From contig NZ_CP077073.1 of NCBI RefSeq assembly GCF_019139535.1, forward strand, positions 385,501 through 449,500: DNA of 64,000 nt, given 5' to 3'. This document shows, one piece after another, positions 29,501-38,839 of this stretch. The notes under the pieces are model-generated. The model worked only from the letters and a program-made list of their open reading frames with translations. It did no database searches and had not been told where the DNA came from. The position numbers and the translations under genes were made by a program. How positions within the stretch are numbered: the first letter of the stretch is position 1; every line of letters starts with the position of its first letter. The stretch is from Pseudomonas muyukensis. Its GTDB lineage: Bacteria; Pseudomonadota; Gammaproteobacteria; Pseudomonadales; Pseudomonadaceae.

Positions 29501-29596
29501 GGAGAACACCCCCATCACCAGGCTGACGGCCATCAGGTACCAGACGAACGACTGGTGCCGCAGCGCCCACTCGGACAGGTTGAAGCTTCCTTTCAT
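26531..29596 (-). CDS. triC: RND efflux permease, TriC-like
   Basis: A 1021-residue inner-membrane RND transporter (HAE1-like). Membrane segment 1 is near residue 15-35; the large periplasmic loop follows, then the TM2-TM6 block (FEAVVIVLVVSFVSLGVRAG). The proton-relay region reads ISLGALIIALGLLVDDAMIT (paired Asp). The second half repeats the fold. Two membrane fusion protein genes lie directly upstream, the arrangement of P. aeruginosa TriABC, which exports triclosan with OpmH. No outer-membrane channel gene is here. The start overlaps triB by 4 bp. Substrate unproven. Confidence 0.88.
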   Translation of the reverse strand: MKGSFNLSEWALRHQSFVWYLMAVSLVMGVFSYLNLGREEDPSFTIKTMVIQTRWPGATQDETLLQVTDRIEKKLEELDSLDYVKSYTRPGESTVYVYLRDTTKAKDIPEIWYQVRKKIQDISGQFPKGIQGPGFNDEFGDVYGSIYGFTSDGLTLRQLRDYVEQVRAEVRDVPNIGKIELIGTQDEVLYLNFSTRKLASFGIDQSQVMQALQAQNAVTPAGVIEAGPERISVRTTGQFASEKDLETVNLRINDRFFRLADLADIERGYVDPPSPMFRYNGQTAIGLAIGMKAGGNMQVFGKLLRERMDQITNDLPVGVEVHTVSDQAVVVKQAVGGFTSALFEAVVIVLVVSFVSLGVRAGLVVACSIPLVLAMVFVFMEYTDITMQRISLGALIIALGLLVDDAMITVEVMVTRLEMGETKEQAATFAYTSTAFPMLTGTLVTVAGFVPIGLNASSAGEYTFTLFAVIAVALLVSWIVAVFFAPVLGVHILDSKKLKAHEAEPGRVGRAFEHGLLWCLRHRWVTVIGTIVLFVLSVVGMRFVQNQFFPSSDRPEILVDLNLPQNASIEETRKVVDRFEATFKDDPDIVSWSTYIGQGAIRFYLPLDQQLQNPYYAQFVIVSKGLEQRGGLMQRLQERLTRDFVGIGTNVQSLEMGPPVGRPIQYRVSGKDIDQVRKHAIDLATLLDQNEHIGEMIYDWNEPGKVLRVEIAQDKARQLGLSSEDVANVMNSIVSGVPITQVNDNIYLVNVVARAEDSERGSPDTLQNLQIVSPNGTSIPLLAFATVRYELEQPLVWRRDRKPTITIKASVNGEIQPTDLVAQLKPDIDKFASQLPAGYEVATGGTVEESAKAQGPIRQVVPLMLFLMATFLMIQLHSVQKLFLVVSVAPLGLIGVVLALVPTGTPMGFVAILGILALIGIIIRNSVILVTQIDEFEAQGFAPWDAVVEATNHRRRPILLTAAAASLGMIPIAREVFWGPMAYAMIGGIISATLLTLLFLPALYVAWYKIREPEHTAKTQH

Positions 29597-30660
29597 CGTG
29601 CGTCCTCGTCGAAGGTGACCTTCTGGCCGGGCTTGAGGATGTTGACGCCAGCGGTAACCACCCGCTCGCCGGGCTGCACGCCGCCCGCCAGGACGATGCG
29701 CTGCTCGTCACGCTCCAGCAGTTGCACGTCGCGGGTGGCGACCGTCTTGTGCTGCGGGTCGACCACCCACACCTGGGTCTTGCCGTCGCGCTCCAGCAGG
29801 GCGGTGCGCGGCAGTTCGCTGCGCGGGCTGACCGCCGAGCTCAGGGTCACGCTGACGGCGGTGCCGAGGTGGAAGGTATCCGGGGTGCTGGCCAGGGTCA
29901 GGCGCGCGCGCCGGGTACGCGTGGTGGCGTCGGCCTGGGGCTCCAGCTCGCGCAGGGTGGCGGTGGTGCTGATGCTCGGCTCCAGCTGCAGGGCGACGGT
30001 GAAGGTCAGGTCCTTGCTCAGTTGCTCGGCCAGGTAGGTGGGCAGGTCGATCACTGCCTCCTTGACATCGGGCCGGGCCAGGGTGACCACCGCCTGGCCG
30101 GCACTGACGGTCTGCCCGGCTTCGGCCTGCCAGGCGGTGACCACGGCGGCGTGGTCGGTGCCCAGGGTGCTGTAGTCGAGCTGGTCACGGGCCTGGCTGA
30201 CCGCCGAGCGCGCCTGCTCCAGCGCGGCACCGGTGGTCTTCAGGTTGGTCTGGGCAATGTCCAGCTGGGCCTGGGCCCCCACGCCGCGGTCGTACAGCTG
30301 CTGCTGGCGGCGGGCGTCGGCCTGGGCATTGATCCACTGCGCCTGGACCTTGGCCAGGTCGCCCTCGGCGGCGCGCAACTGGTTCTGCTGGTCGGTCGGG
30401 TCGAGGGTGGCCAGGGTATCGCCGGGCTTCACCTGGGCGCCGACATCGACCCAGCGCCGGGCGATGCGCCCTGAGACGCGAAAGCCCAAGGTGCTCTCGA
30501 AGCGTGCCTGGATGGTCCCGGCAAAGCGCCCCAGTTGTGCCTGCATTTGGGGTTCGACCAGGGTGGAAAGCACTGGCCGGATCGGTTCGGCCTGTTCCTT
30601 GTCGCTGCCACACGCGGCCAGCAGCAAGGCGGCTGGCAGCAGGATCATCAGGCGGTTCAT
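29593..30660 (-). CDS. triB: RND membrane fusion lipoprotein, TriB-like
   Basis: A 355-residue periplasmic adaptor. A lipobox (LLLAACGS) ends the signal peptide. Barrel-sandwich halves are GFRVSGRIARRWVDVGAQVK and VVTAWQAEAGQTVSAGQAVV, flanking a helical hairpin (QLRAAEGDLAKVQAQWINAQ ... ALEQARSAVSQARDQL). It links the RND pump to an outer-membrane channel. The ATG at 30660 is within the triA stop (ATGA); a longer frame upstream has no coding character. It is the second adaptor of the cluster. Confidence 0.88.
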   Translation of the reverse strand: MNRLMILLPAALLLAACGSDKEQAEPIRPVLSTLVEPQMQAQLGRFAGTIQARFESTLGFRVSGRIARRWVDVGAQVKPGDTLATLDPTDQQNQLRAAEGDLAKVQAQWINAQADARRQQQLYDRGVGAQAQLDIAQTNLKTTGAALEQARSAVSQARDQLDYSTLGTDHAAVVTAWQAEAGQTVSAGQAVVTLARPDVKEAVIDLPTYLAEQLSKDLTFTVALQLEPSISTTATLRELEPQADATTRTRRARLTLASTPDTFHLGTAVSVTLSSAVSPRSELPRTALLERDGKTQVWVVDPQHKTVATRDVQLLERDEQRIVLAGGVQPGERVVTAGVNILKPGQKVTFDEDAR

Positions 30661-31745
30661 TGCGCACCTCCGGCGTCCCGGGCGTCGATCTTCTGCACCT
30701 GCATGCCCGGGTGCAGCAACTGGGCGCCGCCAACCACCACGGTCTCGCCGCCCTTCACGCCCTCGGCGATCACCACCTTGCCGGTCAGGTAGCGCCCCAC
30801 CTGGACCTTGCGCAACTCGACCTTGTCGCCCTCGCCCACTACCCACACCGCCGGTTCGTGCAACGCCTTGGTCAGCGCCGCCCACGGCAGCTCGATGCTT
30901 GGCCGGCTCTGGGCATTGGTCGCGGCGGTGACCGGCGAGCCGAGCTGCATGCCCGCCGGCACGTCGCGCAGGGCCACCTTGATCTGCACCGTGCCGCTCT
31001 GCGCCGACACGGTCGGGGTGATCTCGCGCACATGGCCCTTGGCCTGGATCTTCGGGTCGTCGAGCAGGCTGACCGTCACCCCTTCATCGCTCGGCCCGCC
31101 CACCAGCAGGGATTCATAGACGTTGAACACCGCATCGCGGTCGCCGTCCACGGCCAGGCTGAAGATCGGCATGGTCGCCTGCACCACCTGGCCGACCTCG
31201 GCCTGGCGCGCGGTGATCACGCCGTCCGCCTCGGACACCAGCGCGGTGTAGCTCAACTGTTCGTTGGCATTGGCCAACTGCGCCTGGGCAGCCTTGAGCG
31301 CGCTCTGGCTGCTGCGCAGGGCGGCTTCGGCGGCGTCGTACTCGCTCTGGCTGGTGTAGCCCTTGGGCAGCAGTTTTTGCTGGCGGACGAACGCGGCGCT
31401 GGTCTGGGTGACGCGCGCCTGCTCGGCGAACACCTCGGCCTTGGCCGAGTCGACGTTGTTCTGCAGGTCTTTTGGGTCCAGCCGCGCCAGCACCTGGTTG
31501 GCCTTGACGTGGTCGCCCACATCGACGCTGCGGGAAATGATCTTGCCGCCCACGCGGAACGACAAGTCGGTCTGTACCCGCGCCTGAACGTCGCCGGTCA
31601 AGGTGACCCTGGCGGCGAAGTCGGTGGGCTTGACCTGTTGCACCACGACCCGCGGCAACGCCGGGGCGGCTTCTTCCTGGCTACAGCCCGACAGCATGAA
31701 CAGCAGCCCCAGGCAAACGACCATCGGCGGACGCGTTACCGTCAT
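30657..31745 (-). CDS. triA: RND membrane fusion lipoprotein, TriA-like
   Basis: A 362-residue adaptor with a lipobox (LLFMLSGCSQ) after the signal peptide. Lipoyl-like halves are SFRVGGKIISRSVDVGDHVK and GVITARQAEVGQVVQ, flanking a long coiled hairpin (NVDSAKAEVFAEQARVTQTS ... QSALKAAQAQLANANEQL). It is first in the triA-triB-triC operon. The ATG has an AAGGAG site. It is divergent from the ATPase gene at 31888; no regulator gene lies beside it. Confidence 0.88.
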   Translation of the reverse strand: MTVTRPPMVVCLGLLFMLSGCSQEEAAPALPRVVVQQVKPTDFAARVTLTGDVQARVQTDLSFRVGGKIISRSVDVGDHVKANQVLARLDPKDLQNNVDSAKAEVFAEQARVTQTSAAFVRQQKLLPKGYTSQSEYDAAEAALRSSQSALKAAQAQLANANEQLSYTALVSEADGVITARQAEVGQVVQATMPIFSLAVDGDRDAVFNVYESLLVGGPSDEGVTVSLLDDPKIQAKGHVREITPTVSAQSGTVQIKVALRDVPAGMQLGSPVTAATNAQSRPSIELPWAALTKALHEPAVWVVGEGDKVELRKVQVGRYLTGKVVIAEGVKGGETVVVGGAQLLHPGMQVQKIDARDAGGAQ

Positions 31746-31887
31746 GCAGGCTCCTTTGCTTCTTCGAATGGTGGGAGGGACGCGATTGAAAGCGTAGATC
31801 AGGGATCGACAAACGGCATTGACCGGGGTTCAACAAAGCGCAGCGGGATCGGCGATACTGCCAGCCAACCGCTCAAGGACGCCGCCG

Positions 31888-33054
31888 ATGCTGACTACCC
31901 TGGCCATTGCCAACTACCGCTCGATCAACCAGCTGGTGCTGCCGCTGGGGCGGTTGAACCTGATTACCGGTGCCAATGGCAGCGGCAAGTCCAACCTCTA
32001 CAAGGCCCTGCGCCTGCTGGCCGAGACAGCCCGCGGCGGCGTGGTCAACGCCCTGGCGGCCGAGGGTGGGCTGGAGTCGACGTTCTGGGCGGGCCCCGAG
32101 AAAATCAGCCGGCGCATGCTCAGTGGCGAGGTGCCCGTCGAAGGCGGCCCGCGCCAGCAGGCCAGGCGCCTGAAGATGGGCTTCACCGGCGAGGACTTCG
32201 GCTACGCCATCAGCCTCGGCCTGCCCGAGCCAAGCCGCTCCATGTTCGCCCTCGACCCGCAGATCAAGCAGGAGACCATCTGGGCCGGCGCGCTATGCCG
32301 CCCGGCCAGCCAGCTGGTGCAGCGCAACGCAGCGATGGTCAAAGCGCGCGATGGCCGCCAGTGGCAGGTGCTGCAGCAGCACATGACCGAGTTCGACAGC
32401 CTGTTCGACCAGGTCGGCAGCCTGCAAGGCTCGCCAGAAGTGCTGCATCTGCGCGAACAGATTCGCAGCTGGCGCTTCTACGACCACTTCAGGACCGACG
32501 CCGAAGCACCGGCCCGCCAGGCACGGCTGGGCACTCGCACCCCGGTGCTGCACCACGATGGCCGCGACCTTGCCGCCGCCTTGCAGACCATCGACGAGAT
32601 CGGCGACCTGCAGGCGCTGCAGGAGGCGGTTGGCGATGCCTTCCCCGGCGCCCGGCTGACCATCGACGCCCAGCCCGGCGGCCTGTTCAGCCTACGCTTT
32701 CACCAGGCCGGGTTGCTGCGCCCGCTGAGCGCCGCGGAACTGTCCGACGGCACCTTGCGCTACCTGTTGCTGGTGGCCGCCCTGCTCACCCCGCGCCCAC
32801 CCAGCATGATGGTGCTCAACGAGCCGGAGACCAGCCTGCATCCGGACCTGCTGCCGGCGCTGGCACGGCTGATCCGCCGCGCGGCGCGGCACTGCCAGGT
32901 GTGGGTGGTGTCGCACGCGCCGCGGCTGGTGGCGGCACTGGAGGAGGACGACGACTGCAATTCGATCCACCTGGAGAAGACCCTGGGGCAGACCGGGATC
33001 GTCGGCCAGGGCATGCTCGACGAACCGGCCTGGTACTGGCCGGATCAGGGCTGA
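31888..33054 (+). CDS. COG4637-type AAA ATPase (SMC/OLD-like, no TOPRIM)
   Basis: A 388-residue ABC-type ATPase. It opens with LAIANYRSINQLVLPLGRLN and Walker A GANGSGKSNLYKALRL, with a signature-like SAAELSDGTLRYLLLVAALL and Walker B MMVLNEPETSLHPDLLPAL, then VVSHAPRLVAAL. This resembles RecF/OLD family heads, but there is no C-terminal TOPRIM nuclease domain and no partner gene. The role is unknown. The ATG at 31888 has AAGGAC upstream. It is divergent from triA and convergent with spuH. Confidence 0.85.
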   Translation: MLTTLAIANYRSINQLVLPLGRLNLITGANGSGKSNLYKALRLLAETARGGVVNALAAEGGLESTFWAGPEKISRRMLSGEVPVEGGPRQQARRLKMGFTGEDFGYAISLGLPEPSRSMFALDPQIKQETIWAGALCRPASQLVQRNAAMVKARDGRQWQVLQQHMTEFDSLFDQVGSLQGSPEVLHLREQIRSWRFYDHFRTDAEAPARQARLGTRTPVLHHDGRDLAAALQTIDEIGDLQALQEAVGDAFPGARLTIDAQPGGLFSLRFHQAGLLRPLSAAELSDGTLRYLLLVAALLTPRPPSMMVLNEPETSLHPDLLPALARLIRRAARHCQVWVVSHAPRLVAALEEDDDCNSIHLEKTLGQTGIVGQGMLDEPAWYWPDQG

Positions 33055-33065
33055 TCAGACGCAAG

Positions 33066-33155
33066 CCGCAGGAGCCAGCCTTGCTGGCGAGCCAGGCACC
33101 GCGGTGCATGGCACCGGCTATGCCGGTGTTCGCCGGCAAGGCCGGCTCCTGCGCT
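33066..33155. repeat. Second-type REP hairpin (GCCAGCCTTGCTGGCGA family)
   Basis: CAGGAGCCAGCCTTGCTGGC ... GCCGGCAAGGCCGGCTCCTG form a long hairpin with an inner ACCGCGGTGCATGGCACCGG dyad. It is unrelated to the GTAGGAGCGGCC core apart from the GGAGCC/GGCTCC ends. It lies between convergent genes. Confidence 0.85.
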
Positions 33156-33166
33156 AATCCCCTGGT

Positions 33167-34060
33167 TCAGGCCTGCGCTGCGGCCGGGGCCGGGCGACGG
33201 GCCTGGGGCTGCGACACGTTCGCCGCGGCGCCCTCTTCGATCGCCTGCTGGATTGCCCGGCGGCGGCGCTCTTCGGCCTGGCGGCTGAAGTACCAGACCA
33301 GGAAGGTCACCAGCGACACCGACAGCAGGATCAAGCTGGCCACGGCGTTGATCTCCGGCTTCACACCCAGGCGCACGGCCGAGAACACCTCCATCGGCAG
33401 GGTGGTCGAACCAGGGCCGGAGACGAAGCTCGCCAGCACCAGGTCATCCAGCGACAGGGCGAACGACATCATGCCGCCCGCCGCCAGCGACGGCGCGATC
33501 ATCGGGATGGTGATCAGGAAGAACACCTTCCACGGCTTGGCGCCCAGGTCCATGGCCGCCTCTTCGATGGACAGGTCCAGCTCGCGCAGGCGCGCCGACA
33601 CCACCACCGCCACATAGGCGGCGCAGAACGTGGTGTGGGCGATCCAGATGGTGACGATGCCGCGCTCCTGCGGCCAGCCGATCATCTGCGCCATGGCCAC
33701 GAACAGCAGCAACAGCGACAGACCGGTGATCACCTCGGGCATCACCAACGGCGCGGTGACCAGGCCGCCGAACAGCGTGCGGCCCTTGAAGCGGGTGACC
33801 CGGGTCAGCACGAAGGCCGCCAGGGTACCCAGCGCCACCGCCGCCACCGCGGTGTACAGGGCGATCTCCAGCGAGCGCATCACCGAGCCCATCAGCTGCG
33901 AGTTGTCGAGCAGGCCGACGTACCACTTCACCGACCAGCCGCCCCACACCGTCACCAGCTTCGAGGCGTTGAACGAGTAGATCACCAGGATCAGCATCGG
34001 CAGGTAGATGAACAGCAAGCCGAGCACCAGCATCAGCTTGGAGAAACTGAAGCGTTTCAT
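33167..34060 (-). CDS. spuH: Polyamine ABC transporter permease (PotI/SpuH-like)
   Basis: A 297-residue inner-membrane permease, second of the pair. Hydrophobic segments start at SKLMLVLGLLFIYLPMLILV; the EAA loop reads SIEEAAMDLGAKPWKVFFLI. A Pro/Ala-rich C-terminal tail (about 275-297) is cytoplasmic. With SpuG it forms the channel for putrescine/spermidine. It overlaps spuG by ATGA and is last in the operon; a REP hairpin follows. Confidence 0.93.
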   Translation of the reverse strand: MKRFSFSKLMLVLGLLFIYLPMLILVIYSFNASKLVTVWGGWSVKWYVGLLDNSQLMGSVMRSLEIALYTAVAAVALGTLAAFVLTRVTRFKGRTLFGGLVTAPLVMPEVITGLSLLLLFVAMAQMIGWPQERGIVTIWIAHTTFCAAYVAVVVSARLRELDLSIEEAAMDLGAKPWKVFFLITIPMIAPSLAAGGMMSFALSLDDLVLASFVSGPGSTTLPMEVFSAVRLGVKPEINAVASLILLSVSLVTFLVWYFSRQAEERRRRAIQQAIEEGAAANVSQPQARRPAPAAAQA

Positions 34061-34977
34061 GCGCGGCCCTCCATTTCTTTGGCCTGGCTACGGTTGAACA
34101 GCAGGATCGGCACGATCAGGATCGCCAGCATCACCACCGCCAGGGCGGAGGCCACCGGCCAGTCGCGGTTGTTGAAGAACTCCTGCCACAGCACTTTACC
34201 GATCATCAGGGTTTCCGGGCCGCCGAGCAGCTCAGGGATGACGAACTCGCCCACCACCGGAATGAACACCAGCATGCAGCCGGCGATGATGCCGTTCTTC
34301 GACAGCGGCACGGTGATCTTCCAGAAGCTGTTGAAGGTGCTCGACCCCAGGTCCGAGGCGGCCTCGAGCAGGCTTTCGTCGTGTTTCACCAGGTTGGCGT
34401 ACAACGGCAGGATCATGAACGGCAGGTACGAGTAGACCACGCCGATATACACCGCCAGGTTGGTGTTGAGGATCTGCAACGGCTGGTCGATCAGCCCCAG
34501 CCACAACAGGAAGCTGTTGAGCAGCCCGTTGTTGCTGAGGATGCCCATCCAGGCATAGACACGGATCAGGATCGCGGTCCAGGTCGGCATCATGATCAGC
34601 AGCAGCAGGACCGTCTGCGATTCCTTGCGGGCCTTGGAGATGGCGTAGGCCATCGGGTAGCCGATCAACAGGCACAGCAAGGTGCTGAAGAACGCCACCT
34701 TCAACGAGCCGAGGTAGGCCGAGATATACAGCTCGTCCTCGGTGAGCAGGCCGTAGTTGGCCAGGTTCAGCACCAACTGGATCTTGCTTTCGACGTAGGT
34801 GTAGATCTCGGTGTACGGCGGGATCGCCACGTCGGCTTCGGCGAAGCTGATCTTCAACACGATGAAGAACGGCAGCATGAAGAACAGGAACAGCCAGATG
34901 AACGGCACGCCGATCACCAGGTGCCGTCCCTCCGGCACGATGCGCTGGAACGCTCGCTTGAGCTTGCGCAGCTTCAT
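34057..34977 (-). CDS. spuG: Polyamine ABC transporter permease (PotH/SpuG-like)
   Basis: A 306-residue inner-membrane permease with about six segments (first LVIGVPFIWLFLFFMLPFFI). The EAA-type loop reads LLEAASDLGSSTFNSFWKIT. The ATG at 34977 overlaps the spuF stop by ATGA; an upstream codon (35013) lies inside spuF and is rejected. It matches PotH in length and position. Confidence 0.93.
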   Translation of the reverse strand: MKLRKLKRAFQRIVPEGRHLVIGVPFIWLFLFFMLPFFIVLKISFAEADVAIPPYTEIYTYVESKIQLVLNLANYGLLTEDELYISAYLGSLKVAFFSTLLCLLIGYPMAYAISKARKESQTVLLLLIMMPTWTAILIRVYAWMGILSNNGLLNSFLLWLGLIDQPLQILNTNLAVYIGVVYSYLPFMILPLYANLVKHDESLLEAASDLGSSTFNSFWKITVPLSKNGIIAGCMLVFIPVVGEFVIPELLGGPETLMIGKVLWQEFFNNRDWPVASALAVVMLAILIVPILLFNRSQAKEMEGRA

Positions 34978-36116
34978 GACCGCAGTACCACGCCGCTGTC
35001 GTCTTCCCACCACACATAGACTTCGTCGTCCCAGGTCGGGCGGGTGCCCTGGCGCTCGGCGTTGGCGACGAACGACTGGACGATCTTGCCGGTGGGCAGC
35101 TCGACGTAGAACACCGAGTGGCCGCCGAGGTAGGCGATGTCGTGGACCTTGCCGCGCGACCAGTTGTGCTCGAACTCAGGCTGGGTGGTGGTGACCAGCA
35201 GCTTTTCCGGGCGCAGGGCATAGGTGATGTGCTTGTCCTCGACCGAGGTGGTGACCCCGTGGCCGACGTAGATCTTGCGCTCCAGCTCCGGGCTGGCAAT
35301 GATCGCGTGGCCTTCGGCGTCGTCGATCACTTCACCTTCGAACAGGTTGACGTTGCCGATGAACTCGCAGACCAGGCGGCTGGTCGGCGTTTCGTAGATA
35401 TCCACAGGCGAGCCGATCTGGGCGATCCAGCCCAGGTGCATGATGGCGATGCGCTGGGCCATGGTCATGGCCTCTTCCTGGTCGTGGGTCACCATCACGC
35501 AGGTCACGCCCACGCGTTCGATGATCTCGACCAGTTCAAGCTGCATCTGCGAGCGCAGCTTCTTGTCCAGCGCGCCCATCGGCTCGTCGAGCAGCAGCAG
35601 CTTGGGACGCTTGGCCAGCGAACGGGCCAGGGCCACGCGCTGGCGCTGGCCACCGGACAGCTGGTGCGGCTTGCGCTTGGCGTACTGGGTCATGTGCACC
35701 AGCTTGAGCATCTCGGCCACGCGGGCGTCGATCTCGGCCTTGGGCATCCGGTCCTGCTGCAGGCCGAAGGCGATGTTCTGCGCCACGGTCATGTGCGGGA
35801 ACAGCGCGTAGGACTGGAACATCATGTTGATCGGCCGCTCGTAGGGCGGCATGTCGGTGATGTCGACGCCATCGAGGAAAATCCGCCCTTCGGTCGGGCG
35901 CTCGAAGCCGGCCAGCATGCGCAGCAAGGTGGACTTGCCGGAACCGGAGCCACCCAGCAGGGCGAAGATCTCGCCCTTGCGGATTTCCAGGGACACATCG
36001 TCCACGGCTACCGTTTCGTCGAACTTTTTCGTGACCCGGTCGATCTTGACCAGCACCTGCTTGGGTTGCTGGCCACCCTCGAGGGCTTTCTTATAGGCAC
36101 CGGAGGCAACTGCCAT
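34974..36116 (-). CDS. spuF: Polyamine ABC transporter ATPase (PotG/SpuF-like)
   Basis: A 380-residue ATPase. Walker A GGSGSGKSTLLRMLAG, Q-loop MMFQSYALFPHM, signature [16 protein letters not shown], Walker B LLLLDEPMGALD, H-loop [17 protein letters not shown], and a C-terminal regulatory TOBE domain (about 280-380). The ATG at 36116 has GGGAG 9 nt upstream. It follows the second binding-protein gene across a 57 bp spacer with a 7 bp GC hairpin. Confidence 0.94.
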   Translation of the reverse strand: MAVASGAYKKALEGGQQPKQVLVKIDRVTKKFDETVAVDDVSLEIRKGEIFALLGGSGSGKSTLLRMLAGFERPTEGRIFLDGVDITDMPPYERPINMMFQSYALFPHMTVAQNIAFGLQQDRMPKAEIDARVAEMLKLVHMTQYAKRKPHQLSGGQRQRVALARSLAKRPKLLLLDEPMGALDKKLRSQMQLELVEIIERVGVTCVMVTHDQEEAMTMAQRIAIMHLGWIAQIGSPVDIYETPTSRLVCEFIGNVNLFEGEVIDDAEGHAIIASPELERKIYVGHGVTTSVEDKHITYALRPEKLLVTTTQPEFEHNWSRGKVHDIAYLGGHSVFYVELPTGKIVQSFVANAERQGTRPTWDDEVYVWWEDDSGVVLRS

Positions 36117-36143
36117 GAGTGAAACTCCCAACAAGATTTGTGT

Positions 36144-36165
36144 GCCCGCCGCTGCGCTGGCGGGC
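36144..36165 (-). terminator. Hairpin between binding-protein gene and spuF
   Basis: GCCCGCC / GGCGGGC stem with an 8 nt loop, 9 bp after the binding-protein stop and without a U-run. It probably limits read-through or protects the upstream mRNA 3' end. Confidence 0.5.
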
Positions 36166-36173
36166 CTGGATTG

Positions 36174-37340
<1,167 letters not shown>

Positions 37341-37429
37341 TTACCTTCACGGCGTGGATGCCGCAAACTTATTTGCCTCAAGCGCCCTCCAGGCCGGCAA
37401 ACCCCGACCCAGAGGGCCCTGCATCGGGC

Positions 37430-38527
37430 TTACTTGCCCGACTTGATCTTGGTCCAGCTGCGGGTGATCACACGCTGGGCAGCAGCCTCGGGGGCGGCGA
37501 TCGCGTACAGCTGTTTCTTCACCTCGGCCGGCGGGTAGATGCTCGGGTCGCTGGTGATGTCCTTGTCGACGAACGCGGTGGCGGCCTTGTTGCCGTTCGG
37601 GAAGCGCACGGCGTTGGTGATCTCGGCCATGACTTCAGGCTGCATCAGGAAGTCCATGAACTTGTAGGCGGCGTCCTTGTGCTCGGCATCCTTGGGGATG
37701 GCGACCATGTCGTAGAAGGTACCGGCGCCTTCTTTCGGAATGATGTAGTCCAGTTTGACCTTGTCGCCGGCTTCGTGGGCACGGGCCTTGGACTGCTCCA
37801 GGTCGCCCGAGTAACCGACGGCCAGGCAGATGTTGCCGTTGGCCAGGTCACCGATGTACTTGGAGGAATGGAAGTAGGTGATCGAAGGACGGATGCTCAG
37901 GAACAGGTCCTCGGCGGCCTTCAGGTCTTCTTTCTTGGTGCTGTTGCTCGGCTTGCCCAGGTAGTGCAGGGCGGCCGGAAGCATTTCGGTGGGCGCATCG
38001 AGGAAGCTCACGCCGCAGCTCTTGAGCTTGGCGATGTTCTCGGGCTTGAATACCACGTCCCACGAGTCGATCTTGTCCACGCCGAGCACGGCCTTGACCT
38101 TCTCCGGGTTGTAGCCGATGCCGATGGAGCCCCACATGTACGGGAAGGCGTGCTTGTTGCCGGGGTCGCTGGCATCGCCGACGGCCTTGAGCAGGTCTTC
38201 GTCGAGGTTCTTCCAGTTGGGCAGCTTGGAGCGGTCCAGCTCCTCGTAGACGCCGGCCTTGATCTGCTTGGCCAGGAAGTTGTTGGACGGCACCACGATG
38301 TCGTAGCCCGACTTGCCGGCCAGCAACTTGGCTTCCAAGGTTTCGTTGCTGTCGAACACGTCGTACTTGACCTTGATGCCGGACTGCTTCTCGAACTTGG
38401 CGATGGTGTCCGGCGCGATGTAGTCCGACCAGTTGTAGACGTTCAACACCTTGTCTTCAGCCTGAACAGCGGTGGCCATGGCACCCATCAGGGCGGCGGC
38501 CAGCAGCGTCTTGCCCAATTTCTTCAT
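37430..38527 (-). CDS. Periplasmic polyamine-binding protein (PotF/SpuD-SpuE family), copy 1
   Basis: A 365-residue paralogue of the next gene. The signal peptide is [21 protein letters not shown]; then [57 protein letters not shown] and [11 protein letters not shown]. About 55-60% of residues look identical to copy 2 by eye. The ligand loop has [12 protein letters not shown] (Phe at 271). The start has GGAG 9 nt upstream. It is separated from spuC by 312 bp that hold a long palindrome and its own promoter region, so it starts the transporter unit. Confidence 0.92.
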   Translation of the reverse strand: MKKLGKTLLAAALMGAMATAVQAEDKVLNVYNWSDYIAPDTIAKFEKQSGIKVKYDVFDSNETLEAKLLAGKSGYDIVVPSNNFLAKQIKAGVYEELDRSKLPNWKNLDEDLLKAVGDASDPGNKHAFPYMWGSIGIGYNPEKVKAVLGVDKIDSWDVVFKPENIAKLKSCGVSFLDAPTEMLPAALHYLGKPSNSTKKEDLKAAEDLFLSIRPSITYFHSSKYIGDLANGNICLAVGYSGDLEQSKARAHEAGDKVKLDYIIPKEGAGTFYDMVAIPKDAEHKDAAYKFMDFLMQPEVMAEITNAVRFPNGNKAATAFVDKDITSDPSIYPPAEVKKQLYAIAAPEAAAQRVITRSWTKIKSGK

Positions 38528-38600
38528 GCGTTATGCTCCAGAATTTATTATCAAGCCATCTGTTCAGCAGCCAGGTCCCACGGGTCACGCGCTGGGCGAC

Positions 38601-38642
38601 TGAAACAGCCGTTAGTCTGGCAAGTTACAAGGCGCTGTTTCA
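38601..38642. promoter_or_regulatory. Inverted repeat upstream of the polyamine transporter genes
   Basis: TGAAACAGC (38601-38609) and GCTGTTTCA (38634-38642) are perfect 9 bp arms 24 nt apart, 74-115 bp before the binding-protein start. This could be a regulator site or part of the mRNA leader. Inferred only. Confidence 0.4.
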
Positions 38643-38685
38643 ACAAAAGCAGCACCTGTAACGGACTTAATGTCACCTCGCCAGC

Positions 38686-38832
38686 CTAGGGTACGCACGT
38701 AAAGTGCCTGCGCGGTGCCCATGCTGCGTTGAAAACAGCCTCGGAATGCTCATTGACTACAGTCAACTGCGCTCCCTCGGCTGTTTTCGCCTTGCCTGAC
38801 CACCGCTCGGCGACTTTACGTACATACCCTAG
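38686..38832. repeat. 147 bp imperfect palindrome bounded by CTAG
   Basis: The left arm CTAGGGTACGCACGTAAAGT and the reverse complement of the right arm CTAGGGTATGTACGTAAAGT differ at two positions, and pairing continues through GAAAACAGCC / GGCTGTTTTC to a central TTGACTACAGTCAA. It starts 8 bp after the spuC stop and carries no ORF. It shares CTAG ends and overall form with 5527-5700. Confidence 0.75.
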
Positions 38833-38839
38833 CAGACCG

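Noticed and set aside
26426..30037. 1203-codon plus-strand open frame antisense to the RND pump and adaptor
   Set aside because: Its translation is rich in His, Arg, Gln and Gly with no recognisable domain, and it opposes an intact triC/triB reading.
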